A stretch of 64,000 nucleotides of DNA from Ianthella basta (GCA_964019415.1 OZ025887.1:3938881-4002880); one strand, 5' to 3'. Positions 1-11,732 are shown, counted from the first letter of the stretch. Numbers and translations: made by a program. Notes: a model not told the origin generated them from the letters alone.

Positions 1-69
1 AAGGAACAAAGTGGTGACCGGAACCAAGAAGGGCGTACTTCTGGGTTTTTGCCTTTTCAGCTTGACTGG

Positions 70-1108
70 TCACCAGCCCTGACTGGTCACAAACCCTGCT
101 TCCCTTACAGCGAGGGCTACATGGGAAGGGGGAAATGTGTCTGGGCACGTGGCATCCCAAACTAGGGTCCGACCATTCTTCCAAGGCATCACCAAGATTC
201 CATCTGGCCTCCTTCCGTCTGAGCGAGCAATGCCCGTGGGCTCCAGAAGAGAGGGAATCTTTGATGAGGCCAATGATCTTTTGAGAAGATCATTCACTGC
301 TGCATGTCTTGAGTGCTGTCCCTGACTCTTCCTACAGCTAAGGCCATGCAAACCCAAATGGTCCACTTCAGTGCCGCACTGATGACATTTGTGGGGTCTG
401 CACAGGGCCACCTCTAGGCGGAGCCCCACTGCCACCCGAAGTACTTGTCATCCATTCGAAGTCCTATAGCCGACATTGGAGGTGCCTGTAGCCATTCACC
501 TGACTCCTTCCTCTGAGATGCCAGTAGACGAGCCTGAGCTAACTCATCAGGAGCATTCCTCATGAGGGCTTTTCCTGCTGCTGTCACCAAAGGGCCATCC
601 CAAGCCCTCTGATGAGAAGAGTCAGGGGCATGTGGAGCTGGTTCTTAGTGGCCCTGTTGCCAGACTACCAATGCCTCTGTGGCTGCTGGGAATGAGGAGT
701 GCAGCAGTCTTTGGGGTAAGAACTGCTGGACAAGATGTGCACCACCCACACCCGATGCTAGATAAGCAGAAGATGCAAGCTGGGTTGTGCTTCGAACTCC
801 TAGCCCACCAGTACGGACCAGAAGAGACGCTTGGGTCCATGCCATGTCAGAGAGCTTGACATTTAGAATGGTGCCCAGCAAAGATCTAAGGAGGGAGTCA
901 AATTCATGCAGGGCTGGAACAAGGAAGCATGGTGAGGTGCGCAGTACATACAGCACCTTGGGGATGGCAAGGGCATTACGTAAAGATAGAAGGCATCATG
1001 AGCATGTAAAAGCTGTAGCCTGCTCCCCAGGGTCTGAAGTGCCTTTGTTCTCTTCAGTATGGTGTCTTGAATGTGCAATGGAAGGTACCTCTGAAGCCCC
1101 CTGGGCAC
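70..1108 (-). pseudogene. 3' part of an RLE-type LINE (RT thumb, zinc knuckle, restriction-like endonuclease)
   Basis: Reading leftward from 1108, several frames of the same protein follow one another: 1108-863, 956-645, then 435-70. The first two match the region after the RT palm in R2/NeSL-like non-LTR elements (LLHAHDAFYL, LYVLRTSPCF, WTQASLLVRTGGLGVRS). The last has a Cys/His knuckle (CHQCG then GLHGLSC) followed by RPDG and LVWD, the PD...D layout of the restriction-like endonuclease that sits at the C-terminus of these elements. At least two frameshifts separate the parts and the palm domain is absent, so this is a dead, 5'-truncated copy. It abuts the plus-strand DIRS-like element near 1110, so one was probably inserted beside or into the other. 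Family naming below RLE-LINE is uncertain. Confidence 0.65.
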
Positions 1109-1134
1109 AGAGTTCGGTGACAGAGCAAGGGACG

Positions 1135-2160
1135 ATGGCCTTGCAAGTCGTGCAAGCGGTAGTTGTAGACTCGATGAAGACAGCCTTGTCTAGCCTTTCT
1201 CAGAACTTACTGGACGCGGTCAACAGACAGATTGCAGCATAGTTGGCCCAAGCGACGATGCCAACAAGCAGCAAAACCGGTGAGTCAAGTAGTGGGGTAC
1301 ATAGCCTGCCAGTTAGCGGACAATTGCCAGTTACAGCCAGTTTGTCCAGCATGCCAGTGATTTCAATGGGCGTTCAGCCCACTATGACCAGCAGCTGCAG
1401 CGTTGCTCCAGCTTTGAGCCAGCCCCATGTTACTGATCTGAGTGCTGGGGGTAGCGATACAGGTCTGTCCCCAGAAACCCCCCTCTCTAATCTACTCTCT
1501 CTAGTGGGCCCAACCCCCTTCAGTGAAGCGATTGCAGTGGGGACACACTCCCCTCCAGTGCCTGAGAAGATAGCGGTGAAGACATGGAGTGGCGAGTTTG
1601 TGGAGCTGAGTGAGCTATTACCAAGCAGGCTAAGGGCCCCCGAGCTCACCTTATGCAACCTAGTGGCCAACAAAGACAAACCGAAGGAAACAAAGATCAC
1701 TAACATCCAGCAGTGGGTGGTCTGCTTCAATGCCTACATCAGCGTGATGGCCGTACGCCATCCAGGGCGTGTCCAGGACCTGCTGGCTTACTCGTCAATC
1801 ATTACAAAGGCGAGTTTGGACTACGAAGGCGTACCATGGCTGCTCTATGATGCCCACTTTCGCAGAGCAGCCACAGCGGCGAAATGCACGAACTGGGCAC
1901 AGGTGGATGCCTCAATATGGACCACACCAAGAAGTGCCAAGTCCACTCAACGGGGCAGATACAGTCCTTACGGGCCCCCCTTTCCGATCTGTAAAAACTG
2001 GAATTACAAGAGTTGCACAGACGAGGCATGCAAGTTCAGGCACATCTGTATAGAATGTCGTTCCCCTAACCATCCATGGAAGGACTGCTACAAAGTGTCA
2101 GCTAGCACCAAGGATGACCAGCATGCCAACTCAGGGTCCCTTTCTGAACAATGGCCCTAG
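1135..2160 (+). pseudogene. gag-like ORF of the DIRS-like element
   Basis: The frame opens at 1135 and meets one in-frame TAG at 1240-1242, then stays open from 1243 to 2160. The long part is Ser/Thr/Pro-rich for its first ~110 residues, then has a helical region (NIQQWVVCFNAYISVM) typical of DIRS gag proteins. It ends in a Cys/His cluster at about residues 248-285 (CKNWNYKSCTDEACKFRH, then CIECRSPNHPWKDC) that should bind zinc and nucleic acid. The stop at 1240 could be a nonsense mutation, or the real start could lie downstream of it. The next ORF overlaps its end by a few bases. Confidence 0.6.
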
Positions 2161-3744
2161 AAAGGGTCACCAGTAAGGAGCCAGTATCAGAACATAGCAC
2201 AGAAGAGCTGTCATTTGATTTGAATTCATTAGGGCAAGATATACCTGTTGATTGTAATTTGATAGGGCTCCAGAAGGAGCTAGTGTACATGAATGATGTT
2301 GTGTTAAGCAATCAGAGCCATGTATCTTCGGGTGATTTGTTACAGTTAGAAGCTTGCAAAGTTTTATCCCATAGTAACCCCCCAATTCCCCCAGCAGCGT
2401 TAGTGATTGTGACACCTTTAATTCCTCATCATTGGGAAGAGGCACTGTGCCACCACCCAGACCAGCAGCTGGTATCATATATTGTGTCAGGCCTGACCAA
2501 TGGTTTCTGTGTTGGCTACCAGCGAGCAGGTTCCGCTAGGCAGTCAGCCAGAACCAACATGGTGTCAGCAGTGAGAAATCCAGGCCCAGTCCAGCAGTAC
2601 CTGTCCACAGAATTGGCTGAGGGCAGAATTGCAGGCCCCTTCAGTGAGCAGGATGTGCCGGAGGTACATGTGAGTCGGTTCGGGGTAATCCTGAAGGGCA
2701 ACAAGACTGGGCAATGGCGTTTGATCCTGGACCTACCCACCTCTCTTGAGCGTGAATGATGGAATTGACAGACAACTATGTTACGTGCGCTACCCGACTG
2801 TTGACCAAGCAATAGCCCGCATCCTAGAAGTGGGACAGGGGGCAATGCTGGCAAAAGAAGATGTGGCTCATGCCTTCTGTAACATCCCTGTGCACCCTGA
2901 GGATAGACACTTGCTAGGTATGAGGTGGGGAAATAACATTTTTATTGACATGACCCTTCCATTCAGTCTGCAGTCATCCCCAAAGATTTTTACCTCTGTT
3001 GCAGATGCCTTAGAATGGGTGTTCCGAGGGTGAGGTGTGACATGGAGTACACACTATATTGATGACTTCCTCACGATAGGCAAAACCAACTCCACAGAAT
3101 GCAGGTCTAATCTTGAGGTGATGCTGGAGATATGCAGTTGGCTAGGGGTTCCCCTGAAGGAAGATAAACTGGAAGGCCCTTCAACGGAACTTACTTTTCT
3201 GTGCATCATTTTAGATACCACACGTGGTGAGATCCGGTTGCCAGAGCAGAAGCTAGAAGAACTGAAACAGCTGATTAGTACTTGGAGAGACAAACAGGCA
3301 TGCAAGAAACGGGAGCTACTGTCTCTTATTGGGAAGTTATCCCATGCGTGCAAAGTAGTGCAAGCAGGTCGGATATTCCTCAGGCGGATGATAGACACGT
3401 CAATGAAGGCCAGGAATTCGGACCATTGGGTCAGGTTTTATGCAGAGTTCCAGGCGGACTTGATGTGGTGGGAGGGCTTCCTCTCATCGTGGAATGCCAG
3501 GAGTATGATGGATGTCCACCGTCCACAGTGGATCCCCACCGTTACTTTTGCATTGACGCTTCTGGTTCTTGGGGATGTGTGGCAGTATGGCAACAGATGT
3601 GGCTCCAACAATCTTGGGCTAGTGATTGGGCAAGGGAGAGTATTGCAGCCAAAGAACTGGTTCCGGTTGCACTGGCATGTGCAGTTTGGGGGTCAGAATG
3701 GCGTCATCAGCAGGTATTGGTGTGGTGCGACAACATGGCAGTAG
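2151..3744 (+). pseudogene. reverse transcriptase of the DIRS-like element
   Basis: Three consecutive open stretches (2151-2759, 2746-3033, 3037-3744) make up one RT, separated by a frameshift near 2750 and a TGA at 3031-3033. Visible motifs are GQWRLILDL, then MLAKEDVAHAFCNIPVHPEDRH, then the catalytic YIDDFLTIG box at about 3057-3083, and KLSHACKVVQAGR in the connection region. The YIDDFL form and the following LIGKLSHA segment are typical of DIRS/Ngaro RTs. It copies element RNA into DNA. The breaks make this copy non-functional as it stands. Confidence 0.75.
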
Positions 3745-3968
3745 TCCAAGTAATTACAGCCCAGTCTAGCAGAGACCATACTTTGATGCACCTCCTGAGA
3801 TGCATTCACTTCTTTTGTGCTGCCCATGACTTTGTACTCAGAGCAGAGCACATTCTGGGGCGGCTCAATGTATTAGCAGATGCTGTCTCCCGTAACTACC
3901 TGCAGGTGTTCTTTCAGGAGCTTTCACTAGCCCAGAGCCACCCCTCATCAATCCCAGGACAGTTGTGA
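3500..3968 (+). CDS. RNase H domain of the DIRS-like element
   Basis: The frame that ends at 3968 shows the RNase H acidic residues in order: CIDASGSWG (first Asp), ESIAAKELVPV (Glu), VWCDNMAVV (second Asp) and LNVLADAVSR (last Asp). This is a complete catalytic set. It follows the RT in another frame, so a frameshift lies near 3400-3550. The next ORF (recombinase) starts at the stop codon, with a 4-base overlap at 3965-3968. Confidence 0.7.
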
Positions 3969-4925
3969 ACTTTTCTGACCAGCAGGCAGCTGGAATGGAG
4001 GTCTCCCGCTTGGAAGGAGTGGCTGCAAACCTCATTGCAAACAGCTTGGCCCCAAACACTAAGCAGTCTTACAGCGTTAGACAGACCGAGTACCTTGAGT
4101 TCTGTGCACGCTTGAGCATGTCTCCATTCCCAGCAGAAGAGAGAGTGTTGATTTTGTTTGCAGCACATCTCTCTCTTCGCCTCTCCCATAGTTCAGTGAA
4201 GTCATACCTGTCGGCAGTCCAGTACTTGCAGGTGGCTCAAGGCCATGGGGACCCATTGGTGAAGGCTTTACAACTGCAGCTAGCTCTACAAGGTTTGAAG
4301 AGAACAAACGTGACTACCAATTCTGAGGAGGATGAAATCAGCATTAGACCGCAAACCCAGTAAGCGAGGCAACATCATGCTGTGGGCAGCCTGTTGTCTG
4401 GGCTTGTTCGCCTTTTTGCAGTCAGGAGAGATGACCTCACCAGCAGGAGTCACGTTTGACCCTGATTGGCACCTGACACCTATGGACGTTGCAGTGGACA
4501 GCCTCGAGAGGCTGTCATTTATCCAGGTGACACTGAAAGGGTCCAAAACAGACCAAGCATGCAAAGGCATTAAGCTGTACGTAGGCAGGACTAACAACGA
4601 CCTCTGTCCTGTAGCAGCAATGCTAACGTATCTATCAGTGAGAGGATTTGACTATGGTCCCCTGTTTACAACCGAGCAAGGGCTTCCGCTCACCTGTGCC
4701 AAGTTGGTCACTCTCCTTAGGGCAGCTCTCGTAGCAGCAGGTATTGACCCAATGCAGTATTCAGGTCACTCCTTTCGAACCGGAGCAGCAACAACAGCAG
4801 CTGCAAACGGAGTTAGCGATGCAACTATCCAGACACTTGGACGGTGGGCCAGCGACTCTTATGTGCGGTATATTCACTTGCCACAGCACTCCTTGGCTCA
4901 GCTGTCAACAGTTTTGGGGAAATGA
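3965..4925 (+). pseudogene. tyrosine recombinase of the DIRS-like element
   Basis: Two overlapping frames (3965-4363 and 4332-4925) form one tyrosine recombinase. The N-terminal core-binding part has SLAPNTKQSYSVRQTEYLEFC and LSHSSVKSYLSAVQYL. The catalytic part has the strand SFIQVTLKGSKTDQ, then SGHSFRTGAATTAA (HxxR box) and LGRWASDSYVRYI with the candidate nucleophilic Tyr. This enzyme inserts the circular cDNA in place of an integrase. A single frameshift near 4335-4360 separates the two parts. The catalytic half is open to its stop at 4923-4925. Confidence 0.75.
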
Positions 4926-5548
4926 CCTAACACACTCAGACAGGGTGGATAGAGGTTGTATGGTCAACCAGTAGCACTTAGGCTGCATTGTGACTTATAC
5001 TGTAACACTATATTCCGTTGAGTTATAAAACAATTCTAATAAGTGTCATATCCATGCTCGCAGGGTATCATGCGGGCATGTGCATGCTGAGATGCATGAG
5101 GAGACATTACAGCAATGGGATTGGGCACCTGTTATTGGTATCAGCTGGAATGGTGCTCAGTTGGTGCTCAGTGGTAATGTAGAAGGGTTTAGAAAGCTAG
5201 GATGAACAGGGTACGGTGTTAGTATAGGGTAATCATAAGTTTCTAGCAATGACTTTGGGGATCGAATTCCCTCCTCTGGAATTAAACACGGATATGGGGA
5301 ACCCCAAAGTCCATGCAGGTACAGCTAGGATAGTGTACAGAGTACTCACTAGGTCTCTGACAGAACCAGATGCAATTGACATTGGGAGATCATGGCAGGC
5401 AGCAACATATCAGCATGCAAGGCTAGGCATATATAGCATCAAAGCGAGGCTGCCTGCAGCAACTAGCAGCAGGCAAATAGAGGCTACTAAGTACTGCCTA
5501 GCCTCACGAGCCAGCACAGTTTGCCAAGGGCAACCCAAGAAGCATGCA

Positions 5549-5746
5549 AAGCAGACGCTACCAAGCGGTAACCTCCTAGGGTTTGCCAATGGCAACCCAA
5601 GCAGCAAAGTAGCAAAGCAGAGGCTACCAAGCGGTAACCTCCTAGGGTTTGCCATGGGCAACCCAAGCAGCAAAGTAGCAAAGCAGACGCTACCAAGCGG
5701 TAACCTCCTAGGGTTTGCCATGGGCAACCCAAGCAGCAAGGTAGGG
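5549..5746 (+). repeat. 66-bp tandem repeat, three copies
   Basis: Units start at 5549, 5615 and 5681 with only a few substitutions (for example GCAGACGC against GCAGAGGC). Because 66 is a multiple of 3, frames stay open on both strands across the repeat: on plus the motif LPSGNLLGFAMGNPSSKV recurs, on minus LLLGLPMANPRRLPLGS. It lies in the non-coding 3' part of the DIRS-like element, so these ORFs are probably by-products of the repeat. Confidence 0.9.
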
Positions 5747-5908
5747 TTACCATGAGCTACCCACTTATGGTTAGCCAGTGGCGAACCAAGCAGCTAGCAG
5801 CCTATAGAAAGCATGGCAGTTAGGGCAACCAACACCCTCAGTAGGGTATCCCTTGGTAGATTGTCCTATAATGCATGGCAAGTGGACTCACTTCCACCTG
5901 CCACATGT

Positions 5909-5937
5909 TGGGGGGGCGGGGGGGGGGGGGGGGGGCA
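5909..5937 (+). repeat. G-homopolymer tract
   Basis: Almost uninterrupted G run with one C near its start, at the 3' edge of the DIRS-like element. Its length may be unreliable in the assembly. Confidence 0.9.
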
Positions 5938-6129
5938 TTTGGCTTCCCCCAACCGCATGCAGGCGGGTGTGCCCTTGCCCCAACCGCCACAACTGGTATA
6001 TGATATTATTATTATTTAAGTGCACCGTGTTGTATAATACAAACACTAGGGTGTCAGCCCCATGCAGCACTATAATATAATTGAATGTAAAAGTGTCAAA
6101 AGAATCACAATGGGCATAGTTCTTTAAGG

Positions 6130-9100
6130 GCAGCTTTTCCTTTTCTGCCACACCCTCTGCAGCGCCTTCCGCACTCTTCCATCTTTGCATGCCTCCTCCA
6201 GTACCTATATCACCCTCTCATCATCCTTCATGCTCTCCCATCCCACCACTATCTCATTCATCAGCCTTGCCATTTCTCTCCTCTCTTCTGCCACAAATAC
6301 ACACCAGCACACAAAGTGCTTGACATCTTCCACTTCACCACTGTCACAGTTCTTACAAAGTCATTCGCCCCTACTTAACCCACACCATCTGCCAGTTTCT
6401 ACCCTTAATTCTGCTGTTCCCCCTCGTAGTTTCACCATCATCTTCCTTTGCATCTTACACTCTATCTCCACACACCGCGCCTTGCATTCGGCATCCATTA
6501 AACTCCCAATCACTTCCAGCTTTGGCCGTTCCCTAGCTGCTTCCCTCCATACTTCTCTCACTTCCCTCCATGCTATGTCCTTCAACACCTGCTTTACTTC
6601 TTTCAATGTCAACCCACTCACGGCCTCAGCATCTAACCCCTTCCATTTGAACCTCACCAAACTTTGTTGCAGCGCTTTCACCCACCACACTTTACACCCT
6701 ACTTCCAAGGCTTCAAGCATCACAACTTTCAATAACCTGCCATCAGTCATCCTCATTACCTGTACCCAGAACTCAATACTTCTCTTCATTGCCACCCATT
6801 TCATTGGTAGCATGTTCATCTCAAATTCCAGGGAGACCAAAGGGTGTAGTCTCCCCACCCCTAAAAAGATTCTTGCCGCCCGCATCTGCACATTTTCAAC
6901 TGGCCCGAGTTGTGCTCCACCACCCCATACCTCTGCCCCATACAACAGCACAGATTCAACGAGAGATTCCATCAGCCTCACAAAGGTAGCTCCTCTCACT
7001 TCCCCCACAGTGGCCCTGCACCTTCTGAGCCAGTCACTTAGTGCTCTTGCTCCCGCTTTTCCTCTCTCCTCCACCATTCTCGTACCTTGCAGGTGCTCAT
7101 CAATCACACATCCTAAATACTTGTACTCCTGCACCACTGCAATCTCTTCACCTCCAACATCAAACTTCTCCTCCGTCCTTTTCACACCTGTCCTTCTCAC
7201 ATGCATTACCCCGCATTTTTCCACATTCACTTCAACTGACCATTCATTGCACCATTCTACTAATGTGTTCAACCCATGCTTCATAGATTTTTCATCCTCT
7301 GCAAGAATCACTGCGTCATCTGCATACAACAACACTGAGATTAGCTGACCCCTGCATTTTACCCCCACTCCTGCCTCTTTCAGCTTAGTTATCGGTGAAT
7401 TGATATACAAGGAGAACAACAGTGGCGAAAGGATGCATCCCTGTCTCAACCCACATGTTACTTTGAAAGGTTCACTTCACAACTCACATCCTCATAAACT
7501 GCCTTTAGGAAAGCTGAGAGGCGATCTCCTAACCCCATTCCCTCTAAACACCTACACAACTTCCCTCTGTCCACCCTGTCATATGCCTTCTTAAAGTCAA
7601 TAAAACTGGCAAACATCCCTGTCTTTGTCACTGCTTTCACCTGCCCCAATAATACCAAAGTCATTAACTGATCTCTGCACCCTCTTCCTTTTCTAAACTT
7701 TCCCTGCTCCTCTGCCACCAGCTTCCTTTCTTCAACTACATGCACCAACCTATTCTGAGCAATACTGCACATCGCCTTATAAGCAACTGGCAGTAATGAA
7801 ATGCCCCGGAAATCCTCTGTCTTGCATACCCCACTTCTACTCCTCTTTGGTATGGGGACCACGGTGCTTCTTCACCATTCCGAGGGAACCATCCCATTCT
7901 TCCAGCACCAACTGAAGAGGCTACACCAAAAATCCACCAGGACATCACTGCATACCATTTCAGCCGTTAGCCTATCACTCCCAGGGGCTGCTTTCCACTT
8001 CAAAGTGTCCAAAGCCTGCATCACTTCTTCTCTTGTCACATCTTCATTTAACAATTCATTCCCCCCATTTACCTCTTCTCCCCCTTCATCTCCCTGAACC
8101 TCTGATCTTCCCCCCTCATTCAACACATTTTGAAAGTATCTCTTCCATACCCCTACGGCTTCCTTACCCTGTCTCACCACACCCAGCTCATCATATACCT
8201 TACCAATGTCACTCCTCTTTTTTTACCGTTTGTCAGGCCCAGCTTTCTTGCCACTCTCCACCACTTCTTAGGATTTCTTATCACTCTATCCAGTTCATTT
8301 CGTCTGCTTTCATCAAAACTTCTCTTCGCTCTACTCACTGCTATCTTATATTCCCTTCTCTTCTCAACATAGTCTCTCCTTTTCCCCCTCTTTGCATCAC
8401 TACCAATACACTCCAACCACTCTCTCTCTGCCCTGTGGAAAGCCTTCCTCAGTTTGGCAATCTCTTTGGTGAACCATGGTTGCCCACCTTTACCTCTCTT
8501 CACCTTCATCTCTACCAATCCCTGTCTCATCATCTCTGTCAATTTTCTGTATATTTCATCAATCACTTCCTGGTCATTCCCTGCTGTTTCCACTTTATCC
8601 GTCAACAACCTCACCCTCTCCACCTCACCTTCCAAGTATCCCTCTGGGACCACGTACCGCTTAACCATGCCATCTTCAAGTTCACCTTCCTCCTTACCTT
8701 CTTCCATCCCACTAACCCAGTCAGTTGCAACCTCCCAGCTCATAAGGGAGTGGTCAGGTGTTCTAGTGACCACCCCTCTGCAGTCCATCTCCTCCACACT
8801 CTCTGACATGGTTGTCATCTTGAAATTTTCAATGATGTGAAAATTCTCCTTGCTGACCAGGCAGTAGTCGACCACTGAACATCCCTTGCCAGAGACACAA
8901 GTGAATGCATCCCTTCCCTTCCTCCCATTCACCTCTGTCATACGTACTTGTACTTCGGAGGAAGTCCACCAATGCTTCGCCTTGACTGTTCTTCACCCCA
9001 TCAATCACTTTTCTAGGAGGGATGCCGTCCCTGTCTGTATTAAGTTCCCCACATCTAGCATTGAAATCTCCACAGATTATCAGAGGCCCCTGCGAGCAAA

Positions 9101-9486
9101 ACTTTGTCACCTGTTCAGATAGCAGGTTCAGAGGACTCAGGTGGGATGTAGCATGCTGCCAATATCAGAGTGTCTTCATTCCTTTGACTTAACCTCATCC
9201 ATAGAATATCCTCAACGTCTGCGTCTATGACTTCCACTGCCCACTTCTCCAGCACCTCTTCACGAACCAACAGACCAACCCCACCTGAACCCCTCACTGC
9301 CTTCCTATGGAGGTTTCTTCTATTCCGCCCAAACCACCTATATCCTTCCACAACAATCTCCTCCTCTCCCCTCAACCAAGTCTCCACCAATGCCACCACA
9401 TCTGGCTTGTAGAAATCTATCACCTTTGTCCTCATATCATGCCCTTCCCTCATTTTCTCCATTTCACCACCACCTCTTCCCACTCA
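6130..9486 (-). pseudogene. LINE ORF2: endonuclease-reverse transcriptase
   Basis: Successive minus-strand frames give one ORF2. 9483-9115 and 9110-8829 hold the EEP endonuclease (KPDVVALVETWL; GSGGVGLLVR; PLIICGDFNAR). 8941-8174 continues it (TPDHSLMSWEV) and runs into the linker. 8180-7872 is pre-RT (LDTLKWKAAPGSDRLTAEM). 7862-7458 has EEQGKFRKGRGCRDQL and FIDFKKAYDRVDR. 7449-6361 starts MRQGCILSPLLFSLYIN, has the catalytic LLYADDAVIL and extends through the thumb to a C-terminal Cys/His segment. At least five frame changes break it. The product would nick target DNA and prime reverse transcription there. The closest relative in the window is the fragment at 60955-62805. Confidence 0.8.
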
Positions 9487-9683
9487 CAAACATTCCAACA
9501 CATCATACTCAACCTCCCCTCACCTCTGGTCCCAACATCTGCAAACAATCCCTCTTCTTCCCCTCCCCCTGCCATCTCACCAGTAGCTTTCACCTGTGCC
9601 CCTCAGACACAGGTTCCACCACTAAAAAATCACGCTCTCCTCTTCCAACTTTCTGCCACCGCCAATACTTATGCTTCCACTGC

Positions 9684-10709
9684 TCATCCAACGTCACTAG
9701 ATCCCTCTCTTGGGGCTTTCACAACAAACCACCACACCTTCTTTTCCTTCCACTGACCCACGTGCTTACTAATGAAGAACCTAGAAGACATCTTCCCCAC
9801 TACCCTGACCATCTCCTTCGCAATTTCATTACAGGACTCTCTCTTCCGGGTTCCCCACACTTTTCGCACCCCTGAAACACATTTGGCTGACTTCTCCCTC
9901 CCTACACTCTTTGGCTTGTTCCCCCCACAGTCATTTTGCCTCTCACTACTTTCCTGTCCAGATCTCTGTAGGCATGTTGCCTGTTTCTCTCGCTCACCTG
10001 ACACCATCTTTTCCACCTTATCACCTTTCACCCCTTCACTCTGTGTCATACACTTCAACACCTCCTCTCTCTGGGACCCTCCTAAGCCCAGGCCTCTTAA
10101 TCTCTCATTCTCCACTCTCATTTCATCCATTTCACTCTTCATCATGCTCATCTCTTCCCTCAACCCCCCTACTTCTTTGTGCAACTGCACCAGACAAGCA
10201 GACAAGCAAAAATAGCAAACAAAGGATTTCCCCTCCATCACCCCAGCATCCTCCTTCATTCCCAGGCATCTGATGTGAGACCATCCTTCACAAATCTCGC
10301 AGCACACCATTTCCCCTGACTCTACTTCACGAGTACAGAGACATCTAATTGCTTCGTCCCTGGTCTCCCCTAGGCCTGGCTCACCTTCCTTCACAAGACT
10401 CACTTTGTCATCACCAGTCCTTCCATCGGTCCATTCGTCACTCACATAATCAACCCCTTCTCCAACCACACCATCGACTACTTCCTCCAACTGTCCACCA
10501 ATCTTTCTCGTGATCTTTGTCCCAATCCCGTCTCTGCTCTTTTTCTCGACCCCTTCTGCGGTCCTACCATGGATATTGTGAATAATCTCCTTTCTCTCTT
10601 CTCCTCTTCTCTTCTGAATCACCCTCCCTACTGATCTTTTCTCTCTTCGCTCACAATCGCCCATCAAATCTTTTGTCAATCTATGTGCTCTCACGTTCGA
10701 GGCAGCCAT
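9684..10709 (-). CDS. LINE ORF1 with PHD finger and coiled coil
   Basis: I start at the ATG at 10709 (MAASNV) and not at the upstream in-frame ATG at 10772, because the first 21 residues from the latter are hydrophobic and come from the 5' UTR repeat. The protein of about 341 residues has a basic N-terminus (RREKRSVGRVIQKRR) and a PHD-type finger at about residues 123-165 (CLC, CCEICEGWSHIRC, CYFC). A coiled-coil stretch follows (HKEVGGLREEMSMMKSEMDEMR) and then a basic, Cys-containing C-terminus. ORF1 proteins bind element RNA; PHD-bearing ORF1s are known in CR1-like LINEs. It is intact, unlike ORF2. Confidence 0.7.
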   Translation of the reverse strand: MAASNVRAHRLTKDLMGDCERREKRSVGRVIQKRRGEERKEIIHNIHGRTAEGVEKKSRDGIGTKITRKIGGQLEEVVDGVVGEGVDYVSDEWTDGRTGDDKVSLVKEGEPGLGETRDEAIRCLCTREVESGEMVCCEICEGWSHIRCLGMKEDAGVMEGKSFVCYFCLSACLVQLHKEVGGLREEMSMMKSEMDEMRVENERLRGLGLGGSQREEVLKCMTQSEGVKGDKVEKMVSGEREKQATCLQRSGQESSERQNDCGGNKPKSVGREKSAKCVSGVRKVWGTRKRESCNEIAKEMVRVVGKMSSRFFISKHVGQWKEKKVWWFVVKAPREGSSDVG

Positions 10710-10736
10710 CTTAATCTGTATGATTACGATAGTAAA

Positions 10737-10844
10737 TAGGTATAGATAGGTATATAGAATAAGGTAGGCCAATAATCAGATCACATTAAGTAGGTATAGA
10801 TAGGTATATAGAATAAGGTAGGCCAATAATCAGATCACATTAAG
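10737..10844 (-). repeat. two 54-bp tandem units in LINE 5' UTR
   Basis: The 54-bp unit starting TAGGTATAGATAGG at 10737 is repeated without visible change from 10791 to 10844. It lies just upstream of LINE ORF1, where tandem monomers often act as LINE promoters; that role is inferred. Confidence 0.9.
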
Positions 10845-11407
10845 TAGTGCATGAAGTAGATTAATCAGAGTAGTTAGGATATAGGGCATCGCAAGACGAG
10901 CAAGTTTATAGGGGCACACTGAGTGTTAATTTTATCAAGACTTGCATACCTTCCCAAAGAAGTGCGGTGGGAACTTAGCTAAGCCAGTTGATGCTTGCCA
11001 GGAAGATCTTGTTCACCAACTATCGTAATCACTGTTGCGCATGACTACATGCACGAGTATTAGGCATGCACAGGCGCCCCCTGCATGTCTGCTGGTATGG
11101 AAACCAGCGGCGGCCATTTTACACTGATGATTGACATCATAATGGCGGCCGGTAGCTACCTTCGCGGAATCGATCATGTGCATGGTAGCCATGGCAGCCT
11201 ACCGAAGCTACAAAATAGCGTTGTCATTTTAACTGGGGGCCTATGATCAAGTATAAATTTACCGAAACTACTGTGTAGTTGTTGGCTTATCGTCAGACCA
11301 CCTCCCCCAATTCTGGAAGTGTGTGCAGATTGACCAGCACTAAATGTCTTAGCTAAATGTGTTTCCTGAACAAAAGCCGAAGCCGGATCGCTTGCTACAG
11401 CCCTGTT

Positions 11408-11732
11408 GAAGTGTGGTAGGAGAACATGTGACATGCAGTAGTACAAGGAAGGTGCGTTGCTGGGAACGTACAGTGTGGCGGGTGAGAACGTGAGATGTAC
11501 TGGGAGAGGATGAACTGTGGTTGGAGAAATTATGAGATGGCTGGGAACGTACAGTGTGGTAGGAGAGCAAGTGAGATGCAGTTGGACAGAATGTGAGGTG
11601 TTCTGGGATGAATGTCCCTGCAGTGTGGCAGGATAATAGATTTTGAGGTGTGGTTGTAAAAAAGTGAGGTATGGCATGAGAAAGTGAAATAAATAAAAGT
11701 GTGTGAAAAGTGTGGTGGGAGAGGAATTGAAT
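11408..11732 (+). repeat. degenerate ~30-bp tandem repeat
   Basis: The phrases GTGTGGTAGGAGA, GTGAGATGCAGT and GCTGGGAACGTACAGTGTGG recur about every 30 bases with substitutions and small gaps. It keeps long minus-strand frames open (His/Ser/Pro-rich) that show no protein family signal; these are shadows of the repeat. Confidence 0.65.

Larger units (their letters stand above)
1110..5950 (+). mobile_element. DIRS-like (tyrosine-recombinase) retrotransposon
   Basis: In order on the plus strand it carries a gag-like ORF, reverse transcriptase, RNase H and a tyrosine recombinase. That content defines the DIRS/PAT/Ngaro order and separates it from LTR elements and LINEs. No LTRs are seen. The 3' part (4926-5950) is non-coding, with a 66-bp tandem repeat and a G-rich tract; the split or inverted terminal repeats expected of the order were not resolved by eye. 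Several frame breaks mean this copy is probably inactive, though most domains are well preserved. Both outer limits are approximate. Confidence 0.75.
6003..10850 (-). mobile_element. CR1-like LINE (two ORFs, EEP endonuclease, RT)
   Basis: Read on the minus strand: 5' UTR with a duplicated 54-bp unit (10737-10844), ORF1 with a PHD finger, ORF2 with an apurinic-type endonuclease and RT, a Cys/His C-terminus, then a short (AAT)n tail at about 6004-6018. ORF1 with a PHD finger and ORF2 with an EEP endonuclease suit the CR1/L2 group. ORF2 is broken by several frameshifts, so the copy is dead, but it is nearly full length. The 5' end is not sharply defined and could lie up to a few hundred bases further right. 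Confidence 0.8.

Noticed and set aside
6185..7348. Long plus-strand open frame of 387 codons
   Set aside because: It is the antisense shadow of the LINE reverse transcriptase; low-complexity Ser/Thr/His/Leu composition and no family.
8033..8806. Plus-strand open frame of 257 codons
   Set aside because: Antisense shadow of the same LINE's ORF2, with the same Ser/Leu/His-rich composition.
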